DNA from: Streptomyces sp. NP-1717
GTDB taxonomy: Bacteria > Actinomycetota > Actinomycetes > Streptomycetales > Streptomycetaceae
Direction of reading: 5' to 3'
Length of the DNA stretch: 63,997 nt
Assembly: GCF_022695985.1 (NCBI RefSeq)
Contig: NZ_JAAPBF010000017.1
Location: 1 to 63,997 of the forward strand
Positions 34,779 to 43,315 of the stretch are shown here, in pieces. Every line of letters begins with the position of its first letter. Position 1 is the first letter of the stretch. The notes below the pieces were generated by a model that saw only the letters and a list, made by a program, of their open reading frames with translations, had not been told where the DNA came from and ran no database searches. Made by a program: the position numbers and the translations under genes.

Positions 34779-35169
34779 CACACCGTCACATGCCAACCTC
34801 ACCTTACGGATCGATCTGTCCTGGCTGCTCATGGTCGCCGAGCACAAGATGCCCGGTGATCCCCAAGTCACCGACTGGGGAGCCCTCGTGGCCGCCGTCT
34901 GCCGGCACGAGGCGGAGATATTCGGTACCCCCGTCTACAGCGATCCGCACAGCCGCGCGGCGGCCCTCCTGCAGAGCCTCCTGCACGTGCCCGCGCTGGA
35001 GCGGTCGAACGCCATGTACGCCTCGGCCGTCGCGTACGGCTACCTCGTCGCGAGCGGTCTGAAGGTCGTCACCTCGCCCGAGCAGGTCAGGGACCTGGCC
35101 AGGCTGGTCAAGGACGGCAGGGCCGACGTACGCGTCATCGCCGAGGAGCTGCGCGGCTGGAGTCTGTGA
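34756..35169 (+). CDS. Doc/Fic-like protein with degenerate active-site motif
   Basis: A 137-residue protein that resembles Doc-type toxins in its C-terminal helices. The segment from ARAAALLQ-like RAAALLQSLLHVPALERSNA to MYASAVAYGYLVASG aligns with Doc helices around its HxFxDxNKR site. The site here reads HVPALERSN (H77 to N85): the His and a Glu/Asn remain, but spacing and the Gly/Asn-Lys/Arg tail differ. It could be a divergent kinase/AMP-transferase or an inactive scaffold. Similar Streptomyces proteins are, from memory, annotated as fic-family toxin components. The ATG at 34756 overlaps the PP2C end. An RHH protein upstream could be the antitoxin. Confidence 0.6.
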   Translation: MENADSSDTPSHANLTLRIDLSWLLMVAEHKMPGDPQVTDWGALVAAVCRHEAEIFGTPVYSDPHSRAAALLQSLLHVPALERSNAMYASAVAYGYLVASGLKVVTSPEQVRDLARLVKDGRADVRVIAEELRGWSL

Positions 35170-35201
35170 GCCCGGCCTCCGCCGGGCCCGGCCACGCCGG
35201 G

Positions 35202-35882
35202 TCAGACCAGATCCGCCCGCGGCCGGTACGCCACACCGAGCACACACGGTGAGGTCGGCGTCCGCGGGCCGGGGTCCGGCACCCGCAGCGAGCGGTGCTT
35301 GCCGGACTCGAAGCCGGCGTCGGCGATCGCGGCGAGAGGGTCGCGCGCCGGATGGCACCCGCCGAAGAGCGCCGGCCACACCGTGCGCTGGAGCGCCTTC
35401 TGCACCGTCGCCAGACCACGCTCCCGCGCCAGCCCGTGTTCGAAGAAGCGCAGCTCACCGCCGGGGCGCAGGACCCGGCGTACCTCGGCGAGCGCCCGTG
35501 GCACGTCCCGTACGGTGCACAGCACCAGGGAGGCGACCGCCGCGTCGAAGCCCTCGTCCTCGGCGGGCAACGCCTCCGCCGTGCCGGGCCGCACATCCAC
35601 CGGGACCGTCGCCCGCATCGCCGCCCGCACCGCCAACTGCCGCAGCCCGCGCTCCGGTTCGATCGCCACGACCTCGGAGACCGCCGCCGGATAGTGCGCG
35701 AAGTTCAGCCCGTTCCCCGCGCCGATCTCGACGACCCGTCCCGACAGACCGGCCAGCAGCTCCGTGCGCAGGGCCGCGACGCCGCCCCTCGTGTCGGCGG
35801 CGACGCTCATCCGCGCGTAGAAGCGCGCGAAGACCGGGTGGTGCACCGAGTCCTTGGCGGGCATGCGGTTGCGCAGATGCAT
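35202..35882 (-). CDS. Class I SAM-dependent methyltransferase
   Basis: A 226-residue methyltransferase of the Methyltransf_11/UbiE-like group. Motif I is VVEIGAGNGLNFAHYP (about residues 49-64), followed by VVAIEPERGLR (motif II acid), AEALPAEDEGFDAAVASLVL and LRPGGELRFFEHG (motifs III/IV). The end contains a family feature, WPALFGGCHPARDPLAAIADAGF, typical of the group acting on small or lipid-like acceptors. The substrate is unknown. It is convergent with the Doc-like gene and upstream of, but codirectional with, bioD with 57 bp between them, so a link with the biotin genes is positional only. Confidence 0.85.
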   Translation of the reverse strand: MHLRNRMPAKDSVHHPVFARFYARMSVAADTRGGVAALRTELLAGLSGRVVEIGAGNGLNFAHYPAAVSEVVAIEPERGLRQLAVRAAMRATVPVDVRPGTAEALPAEDEGFDAAVASLVLCTVRDVPRALAEVRRVLRPGGELRFFEHGLARERGLATVQKALQRTVWPALFGGCHPARDPLAAIADAGFESGKHRSLRVPDPGPRTPTSPCVLGVAYRPRADLV

Positions 35883-35939
35883 GGGGCGGGTCTCCTCCGG
35901 CGTACGGCGACACCGCGATTCTTCCCCGTCAGGCTCCGC

Positions 35940-36722
35940 TCAGCAGCTCATGGGCCGGAACCCGTCACCGTTCGGGCGGGGCACATGACTCCGCGCCCGT
36001 AGCGGTCCCGACACCGCGTCCGCCGTGAAACGCGACGCGTCCCAGCTTCCGCCGAGCGCCGGAGCCAGCCAGCCGGCCGCGCTCGCACGGAACCGGGCCG
36101 GGGTGAGCACGCCCGCGCCGTGCGGTACGGCCCCGAGCAGCGGGGCCCCCGCCACGTCCGGCAGATCGGCCAGATTGCAGCGCGCCGCCAGATCCGGCAC
36201 GGCCGGCCAGCTCCCGATCACCACGCCGAGGGCCGCCAGGCCGCGCGACCTCAGCGCCTCGGACGTCAGCGCGGTCATGTTGAGCGTGCCGAGCCCGGCC
36301 GGCGCCACCATCAGCACGGGGGCGTCGAGCAGCCGCGCGGCGTCCGCGAGCGTGCCGCCCTTCTCGTCGAACCGTACGAGCAGCCCGCCCGCGCCCTCGA
36401 CCAGCACCAGGTCGTGCTCGGTCGCCAGCTTCCCGGCCGTCTCGGCGATGTCGTCGGGCCGCACCGGTGGCGCACCCGCCCGCCGGGCCGCCGTGGCCGG
36501 CGCCAACGGCTCGGGAAACCGGGCCAGTTCGACCGTCGTGACGCCGCCCGCGAGGCGGATGACCTCGTCCACGTCTCCCGGCCGGCCCGCGCCGACACCG
36601 GTCTGGGCGGGCTTCAGTACGGCGACGTCCAGGCCCCGGGCCAGCGCGATCGCGGCGACGGCGGCCGTGACGACGGTCTTGCCGATCTCCGTCCCGGTCC
36701 CGGAGACGATCAGTACCGGCAT
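35940..36722 (-). CDS. bioD: Dethiobiotin synthetase
   Basis: A 260-residue P-loop enzyme that converts 7,8-diaminopelargonate to dethiobiotin with CO2 and ATP. The P-loop is [18 protein letters not shown] (about residues 6-23), with KPAQTG near 37 and [15 protein letters not shown] near 110. [17 protein letters not shown] sequence ([18 protein letters not shown]) is the adenine/dimer region. Most homologues are about 230 residues; the extra 30 are a tail of unusual Arg/Pro-rich sequence. The ATG at 36722 sits one base after the bioA stop, so it is the last gene of bioBAD. The Glu of the VEGAGG motif is intact. Confidence 0.9.
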   Translation of the reverse strand: MPVLIVSGTGTEIGKTVVTAAVAAIALARGLDVAVLKPAQTGVGAGRPGDVDEVIRLAGGVTTVELARFPEPLAPATAARRAGAPPVRPDDIAETAGKLATEHDLVLVEGAGGLLVRFDEKGGTLADAARLLDAPVLMVAPAGLGTLNMTALTSEALRSRGLAALGVVIGSWPAVPDLAARCNLADLPDVAGAPLLGAVPHGAGVLTPARFRASAAGWLAPALGGSWDASRFTADAVSGPLRARSHVPRPNGDGFRPMSC

Positions 36723-36723
36723 C

Positions 36724-38040
36724 TCAGCCCTCCCTCGCCGCGGCGGCCACCGCGCGGCAGATACGGGCGACGTCGTCGTCGTCCGTGACGTACGGCGGCA
36801 TCGTGTACACGAGATCGCGGAACGGCCGCAGCCACACACCCTCGCGCACCGCCGCCCGTGTCGCCGACGCCATGTCCACCTCGCGGTCCAGTTGCACGAC
36901 GCCGATCGCGCCGAGCACCCGGACGTCCTTCACACCGGGCAGTGCCGCCGTCTCGGCGAGTCCGTCACGCAGCCCCGCCTCGATCCGTTTGACCTCACCC
37001 TGCCAGTCCTGGCCGAGCAGCAGGTCGATCGAGGCACACGCCACCGCCGACGCCAGCGGGTTGCCCATGAAGGTGGGCCCGTGGGCCAGGACGGGCACCT
37101 CACCGCGCGAGATGCCCTCGGCCACCTCCGACGTGCACAACGTCGCGGCCATCGTGAGGTAACCGCCGGTCAGGGCCTTGCCCACACACATCACATCGGG
37201 GGAGACACCCGCGTGCCCGGCGGCGAACAGCGCGCCCGTGCGGCCGAAGCCCGTCGCGATCTCGTCGAGGACGAGCAGGACGCCGTACTCGTCGCAGACC
37301 TCGCGCAGCACCCGTACGTAGTCGGGGGAGTGGAAGCGCATACCGCCCGCCCCCTGCACCACCGGCTCCACGATCACGGCGGCCAGTTCGTCCGCGTGAC
37401 GGGCGACGAGCGCGCGCAGACCGTCCGCGTAACCCTCGTCGTACGGCTCGGAGTCGGCCGGCGGCCCGTCGGCGAAGACCTGGCGCGGCAGCACACCCGA
37501 CCAGAGCCCGTGCATACCGCCCTCGGGGTCGCACACCGACATGGGCTGCCAGGTGTCCCCGTGGTAGCCGCCGCGCCAGGTCAGCAGGCGCGACTTGGCC
37601 GGGCGGCCCCGCGAACGCCAGTACTGGAGGCACATCTTGACGGCCACTTCCACCGACACCGAACCCGAGTCGGCGAGGAAGACGTGCCGCAGCGGTTCGG
37701 GGGTGATCTCCACCAGCCGGGCGGCCAGCCGGACGGCCGGCTCATGGGTGAGCCCACCGAACATCACATGGCTCATCCGAGCGAGCTGGCCGTGTGCCGC
37801 CTCGTTGAGGACCGGGTGGTTGTAGCCGTGGATCGCCGACCACCAGGACGACATGCCGTCGACCAACTCGTCCCGCCCCTCGGCCGGGCGGGCGAGCCGG
37901 AGCCGTACACCGGAGGCGGACTCCACGACCAGTGGGTCAGTACGGCCCGGCATCGGGCCGTACGGATGCCAGACATGGGCCCGGTCCAGCGCCAGCAGCG
38001 CGTCAGGATCCAGCGCGCCCGCGTCCACGGTGTCAGGCAT
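36724..38040 (-). CDS. bioA: Adenosylmethionine-8-amino-7-oxononanoate aminotransferase
   Basis: A 438-residue class III aminotransferase that makes 7,8-diaminopelargonate from KAPA, using SAM as amino donor. Signatures are WHPYGPM near residue 24, [16 protein letters not shown] (substrate/SAM recognition, about 61-76), [13 protein letters not shown] (PLP cradle) and [19 protein letters not shown]. The PLP lysine is in [16 protein letters not shown] (about residue 285). Active-site Tyr and Arg of the SAM-specific group are present as GGYHG and [14 protein letters not shown]. It overlaps bioB by eight bases upstream and ends one base before bioD, a translationally coupled operon. Confidence 0.94.
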   Translation of the reverse strand: MPDTVDAGALDPDALLALDRAHVWHPYGPMPGRTDPLVVESASGVRLRLARPAEGRDELVDGMSSWWSAIHGYNHPVLNEAAHGQLARMSHVMFGGLTHEPAVRLAARLVEITPEPLRHVFLADSGSVSVEVAVKMCLQYWRSRGRPAKSRLLTWRGGYHGDTWQPMSVCDPEGGMHGLWSGVLPRQVFADGPPADSEPYDEGYADGLRALVARHADELAAVIVEPVVQGAGGMRFHSPDYVRVLREVCDEYGVLLVLDEIATGFGRTGALFAAGHAGVSPDVMCVGKALTGGYLTMAATLCTSEVAEGISRGEVPVLAHGPTFMGNPLASAVACASIDLLLGQDWQGEVKRIEAGLRDGLAETAALPGVKDVRVLGAIGVVQLDREVDMASATRAAVREGVWLRPFRDLVYTMPPYVTDDDDVARICRAVAAAAREG

Positions 38041-39175
38041 TGGGCGCCAGATCCGTACCCGCGCCGCGCCGCCGTACGGTCACCAGGTCCGTCCGGGCGG
38101 AGGCGGCATCCGCCCCGGCCGGTTCCCCGCCGTCCGCCGGCGCATCGCCGCACGGGCTGTCGCAGCCGCCGCCGCGGTGCCCGGGCAGCGTCGTGGTGTC
38201 CGTGCCCTCCACCTCGAACCCGGCGTCCGCGATCATGTCCAGGTCGGCCTTGCCCTCCTGGCCCTCGCTGGTGAGGTAGTCACCGAGGAAGATCGAGTTG
38301 ACCAGGTGCAGCGCGAGCGGCTGCATCGTCCGCAGGTGCACCTCACGTCCGCCCGCGAGCCTGACCTCCACGTCGGGGCAGACGAACCGCACCATCGCGA
38401 GAATGCGCAGCGCCCGCTGCGGGGTCAGATTCCACTCGTCCGCCAGCGGAGTGCCCTCGAAGGGGATGAGGAAGTTGACCGGAACCGAGTCCGGGTCCAG
38501 CTCGCGCAGTCCGAAGACCACGTCCACCAGGTCGGCGTCGCTCTCGCCCATGCCCGCGATCAGCCCGGAACAGGCCGACAGACCAGCGCCCTGCGCGTGC
38601 CGCACCGTCTCCACCCGGTCCGCGTAGGTGTGGGTGGTGGTGATGTCGCCGTACGTCGCCTCGGACGTGTTCAGGTTGTGGTTGTACGCGTCGGCGCCCG
38701 CCGCCTTCAGCCGCTCCGCCTGACCCTCCGAGAGCAGCCCCAGACAGGCGCAGACCTCGACGTCGGCATTCTGTTCCTTGATCGCGCCGATGGTCCGCGA
38801 GACCCGGTCGACGTCCCGGTCCGTCGGGCCCCGGCCGCTCGCGACCAGACAGACCCGCTTCGCGCCGCCGGCCACTCCGGCCGCGGCCGCCCTGGACGCC
38901 TCGTCGGGCTTCAGCCAGGTGTACTTGAGGATCTCGGCCTTGGACCCGAGGCGCTGGGAGCAGTACGAGCAGTCCTCGGGGCAGAGCCCCGACTTGAGGT
39001 TGACCAGGTAATTGAGTTTGACCCGCCGCCCGAACCACTGGCGGCGCACCTTCCCGGCCGCAGCCACCACGTCGAGCAGATCGTCGTCGGAGGTCGCCAG
39101 CACGGCGAGCGCTTCTTCGCGCGACGGCAGCTCGCGCCGAAGGCCCTTCTCCACCAGTGTGTTCAGCAGGTCCAT
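38033..39175 (-). CDS. bioB: Biotin synthase (radical SAM)
   Basis: A 380-residue radical-SAM enzyme that inserts sulfur into dethiobiotin. The CxxxCxxC cluster motif is in [11 protein letters not shown] (about residues 65-75), ligating the [4Fe-4S] cluster. The [2Fe-2S] cluster ligands are consistent with [19 protein letters not shown] and [17 protein letters not shown] cysteines, together with the Arg in [18 protein letters not shown]. The N-terminus [12 protein letters not shown] suits ATG 39175. After residue about 320 the protein has an actinobacterial extension rich in Gly/Asp/Ala ([18 protein letters not shown]) that most homologues lack. It is the first gene of bioBAD and is divergent from bioF. 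Confidence 0.94.
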   Translation of the reverse strand: MDLLNTLVEKGLRRELPSREEALAVLATSDDDLLDVVAAAGKVRRQWFGRRVKLNYLVNLKSGLCPEDCSYCSQRLGSKAEILKYTWLKPDEASRAAAAGVAGGAKRVCLVASGRGPTDRDVDRVSRTIGAIKEQNADVEVCACLGLLSEGQAERLKAAGADAYNHNLNTSEATYGDITTTHTYADRVETVRHAQGAGLSACSGLIAGMGESDADLVDVVFGLRELDPDSVPVNFLIPFEGTPLADEWNLTPQRALRILAMVRFVCPDVEVRLAGGREVHLRTMQPLALHLVNSIFLGDYLTSEGQEGKADLDMIADAGFEVEGTDTTTLPGHRGGGCDSPCGDAPADGGEPAGADAASARTDLVTVRRRGAGTDLAPNA

Positions 39176-39318
39176 GGCGCCGATCCTGGCGTACCGCGGG
39201 CCTCCGGGCCAAGGATGAATCCTACAAGACAGGTGCATTCAGGTGTGTGTATGACCACACTCAAGTCAGGTTCCACCACGGTTAGGGTCTGTGGGCTGCC
39301 TACAAAAGGACCTGAGCC
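39176..39318. promoter_or_regulatory. Divergent bioB/bioF control region
   Basis: The 143-bp gap between the bioB and bioF start codons contains GTGTG (39245-39249) and CACAC (39256-39260) as an inverted repeat with a six-base spacer, and CAGGTG twice nearby (39230-39245). On the minus strand, TAGGAT (rc of 39217-39222) may be the -10 for bioB; TAGGGT near 39283 may be that for bioF. I do not recognise a BirA or BioQ box. AAAAGGA precedes the bioF GTG by eight bases. Confidence 0.45.
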
Positions 39319-40527
39319 GTGCCCATCGAGCCGCCGCACGTGCCGAGCACGCGTGCCCCGTCCACCCCGCCGGATCCGTTCGGCTGGATCGACGACGAGG
39401 CCCGCGGGCGGGAGCGTTCCGGTCTGGTCCGTACGCTGCGGCCACGCGACGCCGGCTCGGCGCTCCTGGATCTGGCGAGCAACGACTACCTGGGGCTCAC
39501 GCGCCACCCCGTGACGACGGACGCGGCGGCCGACGCGGCACGCCGCTGGGGCGCGGGCGCCACCGGCTCCCGGCTGGTCACCGGAAGCACCGCCCTGCAC
39601 GCCGAACTGGAGTCCGAGCTGGCCGGGTTCTGCGGTTTCGAGGCCGCGCTCGTCCTGTCGTCCGGGTACGCCGCGAACCTCGCCGCCCTCACCGCGCTGA
39701 CCGCGCGCGGCTCGCTCGTCGTCTCGGACGCCGCCAATCACGCCTCCATCGTGGACGGTTGCCGTCTCTCGCGCGCCGAGACCGTCGTCGTACCGCACGC
39801 GGACCCGGAGGCCGTGGACAAGACGCTCGAAGCGCGCGAGGGCACGCGGGCCCTGGCCGTCAGTGACTCGGTGTTCTCGGTGGACGGCGACGCGGCGCCG
39901 CTCGCGCGGCTGGCCGAGGTGTGCCGTACACGGGGCGCGGCCCTGCTCGTGGACGACGCCCACGGTCTCGGTGTGCTGGGCGACGGCGGGCGTGGCGCCG
40001 TCCACGCGGCGGGCCTGGCGGGCGACCCGGGGACCGTCGCCACCATCACCCTCTCCAAGTCGCTGGGCAGCCAGGGCGGCGCGGTCCTCGGGCCTGCCCG
40101 GGTCATCGGACAACTCGTCAACACCGCGCGGTCGTTCATCTTCGACACGGGTCTGGCACCGGCCGCCGTGGGCGCCGCGCTCGCGAGCCTGCGGCTGCTG
40201 CGGGGGGACCCGTCACTCGCGGTCCGGGCCCGGGCGGTGGCGCACGCGCTGCACCAGGGGCTGACGGGGGCGGGGCTGACGGCCGTACGACCGGACGCGG
40301 CCGTGGTCTCCGTCCGTGCGCCCTCCCCGGAGGCGGCCGTGCGCTGGGCCGCCGACTGCCGGGCCGCGGGGCTGGTGGTGGGCTGCTTCCGGCCGCCGTC
40401 GGTGCCGGACGGGATCTCCCGGATCAGGCTCACGGCCCGCGCGGACCTGACGGAGCAGCAGGTCGCCACGGCGCTCGCGACGATCGTCGCGACCGCGCCC
40501 GCCGGGGCCGTGGCACACGTCGGCTGA
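39319..40527 (+). CDS. bioF: 8-amino-7-oxononanoate synthase
   Basis: A 402-residue alpha-oxoamine synthase that condenses pimeloyl thioester with L-alanine to KAPA. Markers are LLDLASNDYLGLTRHP (about residues 50-65), GAGATGSRLVTGSTALHAEL, DAANHASIVDG, LLVDDAHGLGVLGDGGRG (PLP Asp/His) and ATITLSKSLGSQGGAVLG (PLP lysine, about 246). The start is GTG 39319 behind AAAAGGA. It is divergent from bioBAD; together these four genes cover KAPA to biotin, while genes for pimeloyl synthesis (bioC/bioH, bioI, bioW) are not in the window. Confidence 0.93.
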   Translation: MPIEPPHVPSTRAPSTPPDPFGWIDDEARGRERSGLVRTLRPRDAGSALLDLASNDYLGLTRHPVTTDAAADAARRWGAGATGSRLVTGSTALHAELESELAGFCGFEAALVLSSGYAANLAALTALTARGSLVVSDAANHASIVDGCRLSRAETVVVPHADPEAVDKTLEAREGTRALAVSDSVFSVDGDAAPLARLAEVCRTRGAALLVDDAHGLGVLGDGGRGAVHAAGLAGDPGTVATITLSKSLGSQGGAVLGPARVIGQLVNTARSFIFDTGLAPAAVGAALASLRLLRGDPSLAVRARAVAHALHQGLTGAGLTAVRPDAAVVSVRAPSPEAAVRWAADCRAAGLVVGCFRPPSVPDGISRIRLTARADLTEQQVATALATIVATAPAGAVAHVG

Positions 40528-40539
40528 CGCACGGTGAAG

Positions 40540-40597
40540 CCCCGCCCACGGGGTGTCCCACCTCGGTCGCGGGGACCGGAAACTTGAGCCCGCTCAA
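40540..40597. promoter_or_regulatory. Hairpin and perfect 14-bp palindrome downstream of bioF
   Basis: CCCCG/CGGGG (40540-40553) makes a small hairpin just after bioF, possibly its terminator. TTGAGC-CC-GCTCAA (40584-40597) is a perfect palindrome in a locally AT-richer part of the 250-bp gap before the next gene; it is a candidate operator for that gene. The rest of the gap (40598-40777) shows no gene. Confidence 0.45.
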
Positions 40598-40777
40598 ATA
40601 CGTTTGCGCGTAGCAGGGTTCACCGCTTAGAGCGACAACGGGAGCAGTATCCCGGCGGATCGCCGTGCGGCGGGCACCGATGATGGCAGTGTGTCGCGAA
40701 GCGCAATCCGGGGACGTACCCGCGGGCATCTGCCGTAGGTCGGTCTGCGTCCCGGCTGGAAAAGGACAGCGTCGCCC

Positions 40778-41209
40778 ATGGCAGACCATCAGGAAGCATC
40801 CGTCACGCTGCCGAGCGATCCCGCCTCGGTACCCGAGGCGCGCAGATACGTCGCGCGCGTTCTCGCGGAGTGGGGCCTGCCCGGCAACGCCGAGACCGCC
40901 GAAACGGTTCGCCTGATCATCTCGGAGCTCGCGACCAACGCCGTGCAGCACACCTTCGGGTCGTCACCGACGTTCACGGTCGACATCACCCTGGAGCGCG
41001 ACGAACAGTTGCGCGTCGGCGTCACCGACAGCCATCCGCGGTGGCCGCGCCGGCTCCCGGCCGCGGTCCAGCAGGACAACGGCCGGGGCATGGTCATCAT
41101 CCGGGCGCTGACCGTCGAGTACGGCGGCGGGCTGTCCGTCACTCCCACACCGGACGGCGGCAAGACGGTCTGGATCACCCTGCCCTGGACGGTCCCCGCC
41201 CAGGGCTGA
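40778..41209 (+). CDS. Anti-sigma-type ATP-binding protein (HATPase_c, RsbW-like)
   Basis: A 143-residue GHKL-type ATPase. The N-box is VRLIISELATNAVQHTFGSS (Glu/Asn about residues 46-60). LRVGVTDSHPRWPRRLP is the G1 region, NGRGMVIIRALTVEYGG the G2 region and GGKTVWITLPW the G3-like end. Streptomyces encodes dozens of these orphan kinases, some acting as anti-sigma factors. Starting at ATG 40778, behind GGAAAAGGA at 14 bases upstream, it has no STAS partner adjacent; its target is unknown. The same fold is encoded at 33054-33503, but the two share little beyond the motifs. Confidence 0.85.
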   Translation: MADHQEASVTLPSDPASVPEARRYVARVLAEWGLPGNAETAETVRLIISELATNAVQHTFGSSPTFTVDITLERDEQLRVGVTDSHPRWPRRLPAAVQQDNGRGMVIIRALTVEYGGGLSVTPTPDGGKTVWITLPWTVPAQG

Positions 41210-41256
41210 CCCACGCGCGGACCCGTCAGCCATGCCGCGCGCCGCCTGCGAGGGCG

Positions 41257-41730
41257 TCAGCGGACGCGGCCGTACCAGACGCTCTTGGACCAGATGCGCT
41301 CCAGCCGCACCACCTGACCCGACTTCGGCGAATGCCAGATCTTGCCGGCCCCGGCGTAGATCCCGACGTGGTAGACGCTGCTGCCGTGATGGAAGAAGAC
41401 CAGGTCGCCCCGTTTGCGGCTGGAGGCCGGGATGTGGCGCGACGTGTTGTACTGCTGCTGCGCCGTACGCGGCAGCGACTTGCCCGCCTTCTTGTACGAG
41501 AACACCGTCAGGCCCGAGCAGTCGAACCGGTGCGGGCCCGCCGCCCCGTGCTTGTACGGCGCGCCCTTCTTGGAGGCGGCCACATGCAGAGCCTTGGCCG
41601 CGGTCGCGGGCCGGGCGTGTGCCTCGGACACGGCGCCGGGCGCCAGCATCGTGCCGCCGACGGCGGCGAGGAGAACCGATGCGGTACCGGTCCGGGAGAG
41701 CAGCGACGGGACATGCGTCTGCGCGGACAT
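41257..41730 (-). CDS. NlpC/P60 family secreted cell-wall hydrolase
   Basis: A 157-residue secreted peptidoglycan endopeptidase. A signal peptide (about residues 1-40: SRTGTASVLLAAVGGTMLAP) is followed by the NlpC/P60 domain. The catalytic Cys is C71 in HRFDCSGLTVFSY, the His is H121 in VYHVGIYAGAG and a third polar residue is H133 in IWHSPKSG. It has no substrate-binding domain. The ATG at 41730 is chosen since the upstream in-frame sequence is the leader RNA, which carries a c-di-AMP riboswitch. Riboswitch and Crp sites make it a regulated muralytic enzyme, like rpfA in model Streptomyces. Confidence 0.9.
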   Translation of the reverse strand: MSAQTHVPSLLSRTGTASVLLAAVGGTMLAPGAVSEAHARPATAAKALHVAASKKGAPYKHGAAGPHRFDCSGLTVFSYKKAGKSLPRTAQQQYNTSRHIPASSRKRGDLVFFHHGSSVYHVGIYAGAGKIWHSPKSGQVVRLERIWSKSVWYGRVR

Positions 41731-41737
41731 GCGCAAC

Positions 41738-41890
41738 CCTTCGTCAGCCGCCTGTGAAGGATGACCTGTCGGGTTCGGACAGGCGAAGATGTCCGGCCGC
41801 GTGCGCGGCTTCACCCCGAGGGGCGGTCCATGGTCGGAACGCCCCGAACTGCTCGGGTCCTCCACTCCTGCCGATCCACTCGTGTCGACC
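41738..41890 (-). ncRNA. c-di-AMP (ydaO/yuaA) riboswitch
   Basis: On the minus strand the leader of the NlpC/P60 gene shows the conserved blocks of the ydaO motif in order: GGAGGACCCGAGC (about 41864-41852), CTCGGGGTGAAGCCG (41820-41806), CCGAACCCGACAGGTCATCC (41778-41759) and ACAGGCGG with a downstream GAAGGG close to the start. The last blocks (CGAACCCGACAG, then AGGCG) are the most diagnostic. ydaO elements sit before cell-wall hydrolases in Streptomyces and act as transcriptional off-switches when c-di-AMP is high. The 5' limit is approximate. Confidence 0.82.
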
Positions 41891-42012
41891 AGTCGTCCGG
41901 AGCGGCGGCAGGACTCGGCGTCCACCCGGACCGCCCCGCCGAGGTGGCGGGGGCTTGTCGTCCACGGATCTTGACGCGGCATCGGTGAAATTCCGCGCCG
42001 AAACGACCAGAT

Positions 42013-42026
42013 GTGACTCTCGTCAC
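42013..42026. promoter_or_regulatory. Crp-like binding site upstream of the riboswitch
   Basis: GTGACTCTCGTCAC (42013-42026) is a palindrome matching the Streptomyces Crp consensus GTG-N6-GNCAC at every defined base. It lies about 120 bp upstream of the riboswitch, where a cAMP-Crp activator would bind. The combination recalls rpfA, for which both Crp and ydaO control have been described. Confidence 0.65.
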
Positions 42027-42196
42027 TTTTGGCGCGTTTGGGTTGCTGTGGGCGATTGGGTGAAGGGCTGATATGACCACTCATGCGCTGTACCTGCGGC
42101 GCAGCGAGTATGTGAGGGCCGGACGGCCGATCACCCGCCGCAAGTCGCCGCCTTGATCGCGGGGGGCGCGCCGATACGCCGAACGGGCGGGCAATT

Positions 42197-42220
42197 CCCG
42201 TACGGACGCGTCCGTACGGG
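42197..42220. terminator. Perfect 24-bp palindrome, probable terminator
   Basis: CCCGTACGGACG and its exact reverse complement meet at 42208/42209, giving a 24-bp perfect palindrome just past the stop of the small gene at 42284-42592. It most likely terminates the clpP-like operon on the minus strand. Nothing else is visible between it and the NlpC/P60 promoter. Confidence 0.6.
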
Positions 42221-42283
42221 GCGGTGGGCCGCCGGTCCGCGCCGTGTCACGGGTCCTTGGGCGGGTTGTGCGGCCGGGGCCCG

Positions 42284-42592
42284 TCAAGTCCCCGGTCCGG
42301 GCGGCATGGTGACCCGCCCGGCCCTGCGCTCCCCGTCGAGGACCCGCAGTGCGCGGTCCAGGGTCGGCGTGTGCAACTCCCGCTCACCCCTGGCGTGCAT
42401 CAGTGTCAGCGCGTCGCGCAGTTCGGCGGCCCTGGAGACCAGGGCCTGTGCGGCGCGCAGCGCGCCGTACGTGTCGTCGCCCCGCGACGGGTTGATCCGG
42501 CCGACCAGATCGACGACCTGGAGGTAGCTGTCGACGAAGTCGCCCTCGGCGCGCGTCAGCGCGGGCAGCGGCGGGAGTTCCGGTGGCAGCAT
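42284..42592 (-). CDS. Small hypothetical protein downstream of clpP-like gene
   Basis: A 102-residue helical, soluble protein I do not recognise. It is composed of amphipathic helices (FVDSYLQVVDLVGRINPSRG, then YGALRAAQALVSRAAELRDA, then ARGERELHTPTLDRALRVLD) with Pro-rich ends. It starts seven bases after the clpP-like stop on the same strand, so the two form an operon and it might be a partner of that protein. Coding character is typical. No known motif suggests enzymatic function. Confidence 0.6.
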   Translation of the reverse strand: MLPPELPPLPALTRAEGDFVDSYLQVVDLVGRINPSRGDDTYGALRAAQALVSRAAELRDALTLMHARGERELHTPTLDRALRVLDGERRAGRVTMPPGPGT

Positions 42593-42599
42593 CGGCGGG

Positions 42600-43235
42600 T
42601 CACCGGGGGGAGTTGAGGCCGAGGGACGCCCTGCGGTCCTGTGCGACGTGGTCCACCAGGCCGTACTCCATGGCGCCCGTCGCGTCGAGGATCGTGTCCC
42701 GGTCGATGTCGTCGTCGATCCGCTCGGTGCTCCGGCCGGTGTGCCGCACCAGCATGCGCGCCATCAGGGCCCGCAGCCGCAGCAACTCCTCGGCGTGGAT
42801 GGCGAGATCGGACGGCTGGCCGCGTACGGGCTCCTCGATCCCCGGCTGCCGGAGCACGACGCGCGCGCCGGGCAGCGCCATGCGCTTGCCGGGGGCTCCC
42901 GCGGCCAGCAGGACCGCGGCGGTCGACACGGCCTGGCCGAGACAGGTGGTCGCCACGTCGCAGCCGACGACCTGCATCGTGTCGTACACGGCGGACATGG
43001 CGCTGAGGGAGCCGCCGGGGGAGTTGATGTAGAGGGCGATGTCCTGGTCCGGCGCCGCGTATTCGAGCTGGAGCAGCTGGGCGATCACATCGTTCGCCGA
43101 GGTGTCGTCCAGGGCGGTGCCGAGGAAGACGATCCGGCCTTCGAAGAGCTTGGAGTACGGGTCGAGCGACCGGGTCCCGGTGGAGGTCCGCTCGGTGAAC
43201 TCGGGCAGGACGTAACGGGCGGAAGGACGGTTCAT
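42600..43235 (-). CDS. ClpP paralogue lacking the catalytic histidine
   Basis: A 211-residue ClpP-fold protein closest to the Streptomyces ClpP3 group (start [20 protein letters not shown]). The serine is present as S104 in [15 protein letters not shown], and the Asp corresponds to D180 in DRDTILD. The catalytic His of [IL]HQP is Arg129 in [12 protein letters not shown]; the codon is CGG, plain in the sequence. The triad is therefore broken. The protein may be a structural subunit of a mixed ClpP ring or a regulator. It is divergent from an orphan Phd/YefM antitoxin, whose operator lies between them, and upstream of a small helical gene. Confidence 0.88.
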   Translation of the reverse strand: MNRPSARYVLPEFTERTSTGTRSLDPYSKLFEGRIVFLGTALDDTSANDVIAQLLQLEYAAPDQDIALYINSPGGSLSAMSAVYDTMQVVGCDVATTCLGQAVSTAAVLLAAGAPGKRMALPGARVVLRQPGIEEPVRGQPSDLAIHAEELLRLRALMARMLVRHTGRSTERIDDDIDRDTILDATGAMEYGLVDHVAQDRRASLGLNSPR

Positions 43236-43282
43236 GGTGTGCCTCTCCTCGCGTGCCGGACACGGCTCTCGTCCGTAAAAAA

Positions 43283-43297
43283 TGTACAGGACGTACA
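43283..43297. promoter_or_regulatory. Phd/YefM operator candidate
   Basis: TGTAC-AGGAC-GTACA is a 15-bp interrupted palindrome in the gap between the ClpP-like gene and the antitoxin gene. Its first arm contains TGTACA, the core described for YefM-YoeB autoregulation in E. coli and Streptomyces. It lies 18 bp before the antitoxin start and could control both divergent genes. Confidence 0.65.
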
Positions 43298-43315
43298 GAC
43301 CGTAAGATGGAGAGC

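Noticed and set aside
39176..39318. A BirA or BioQ operator for the biotin genes
   Set aside because: The only clear repeat is GTGTG-N6-CACAC; it does not match either described consensus, so I list it only as an unnamed inverted repeat.
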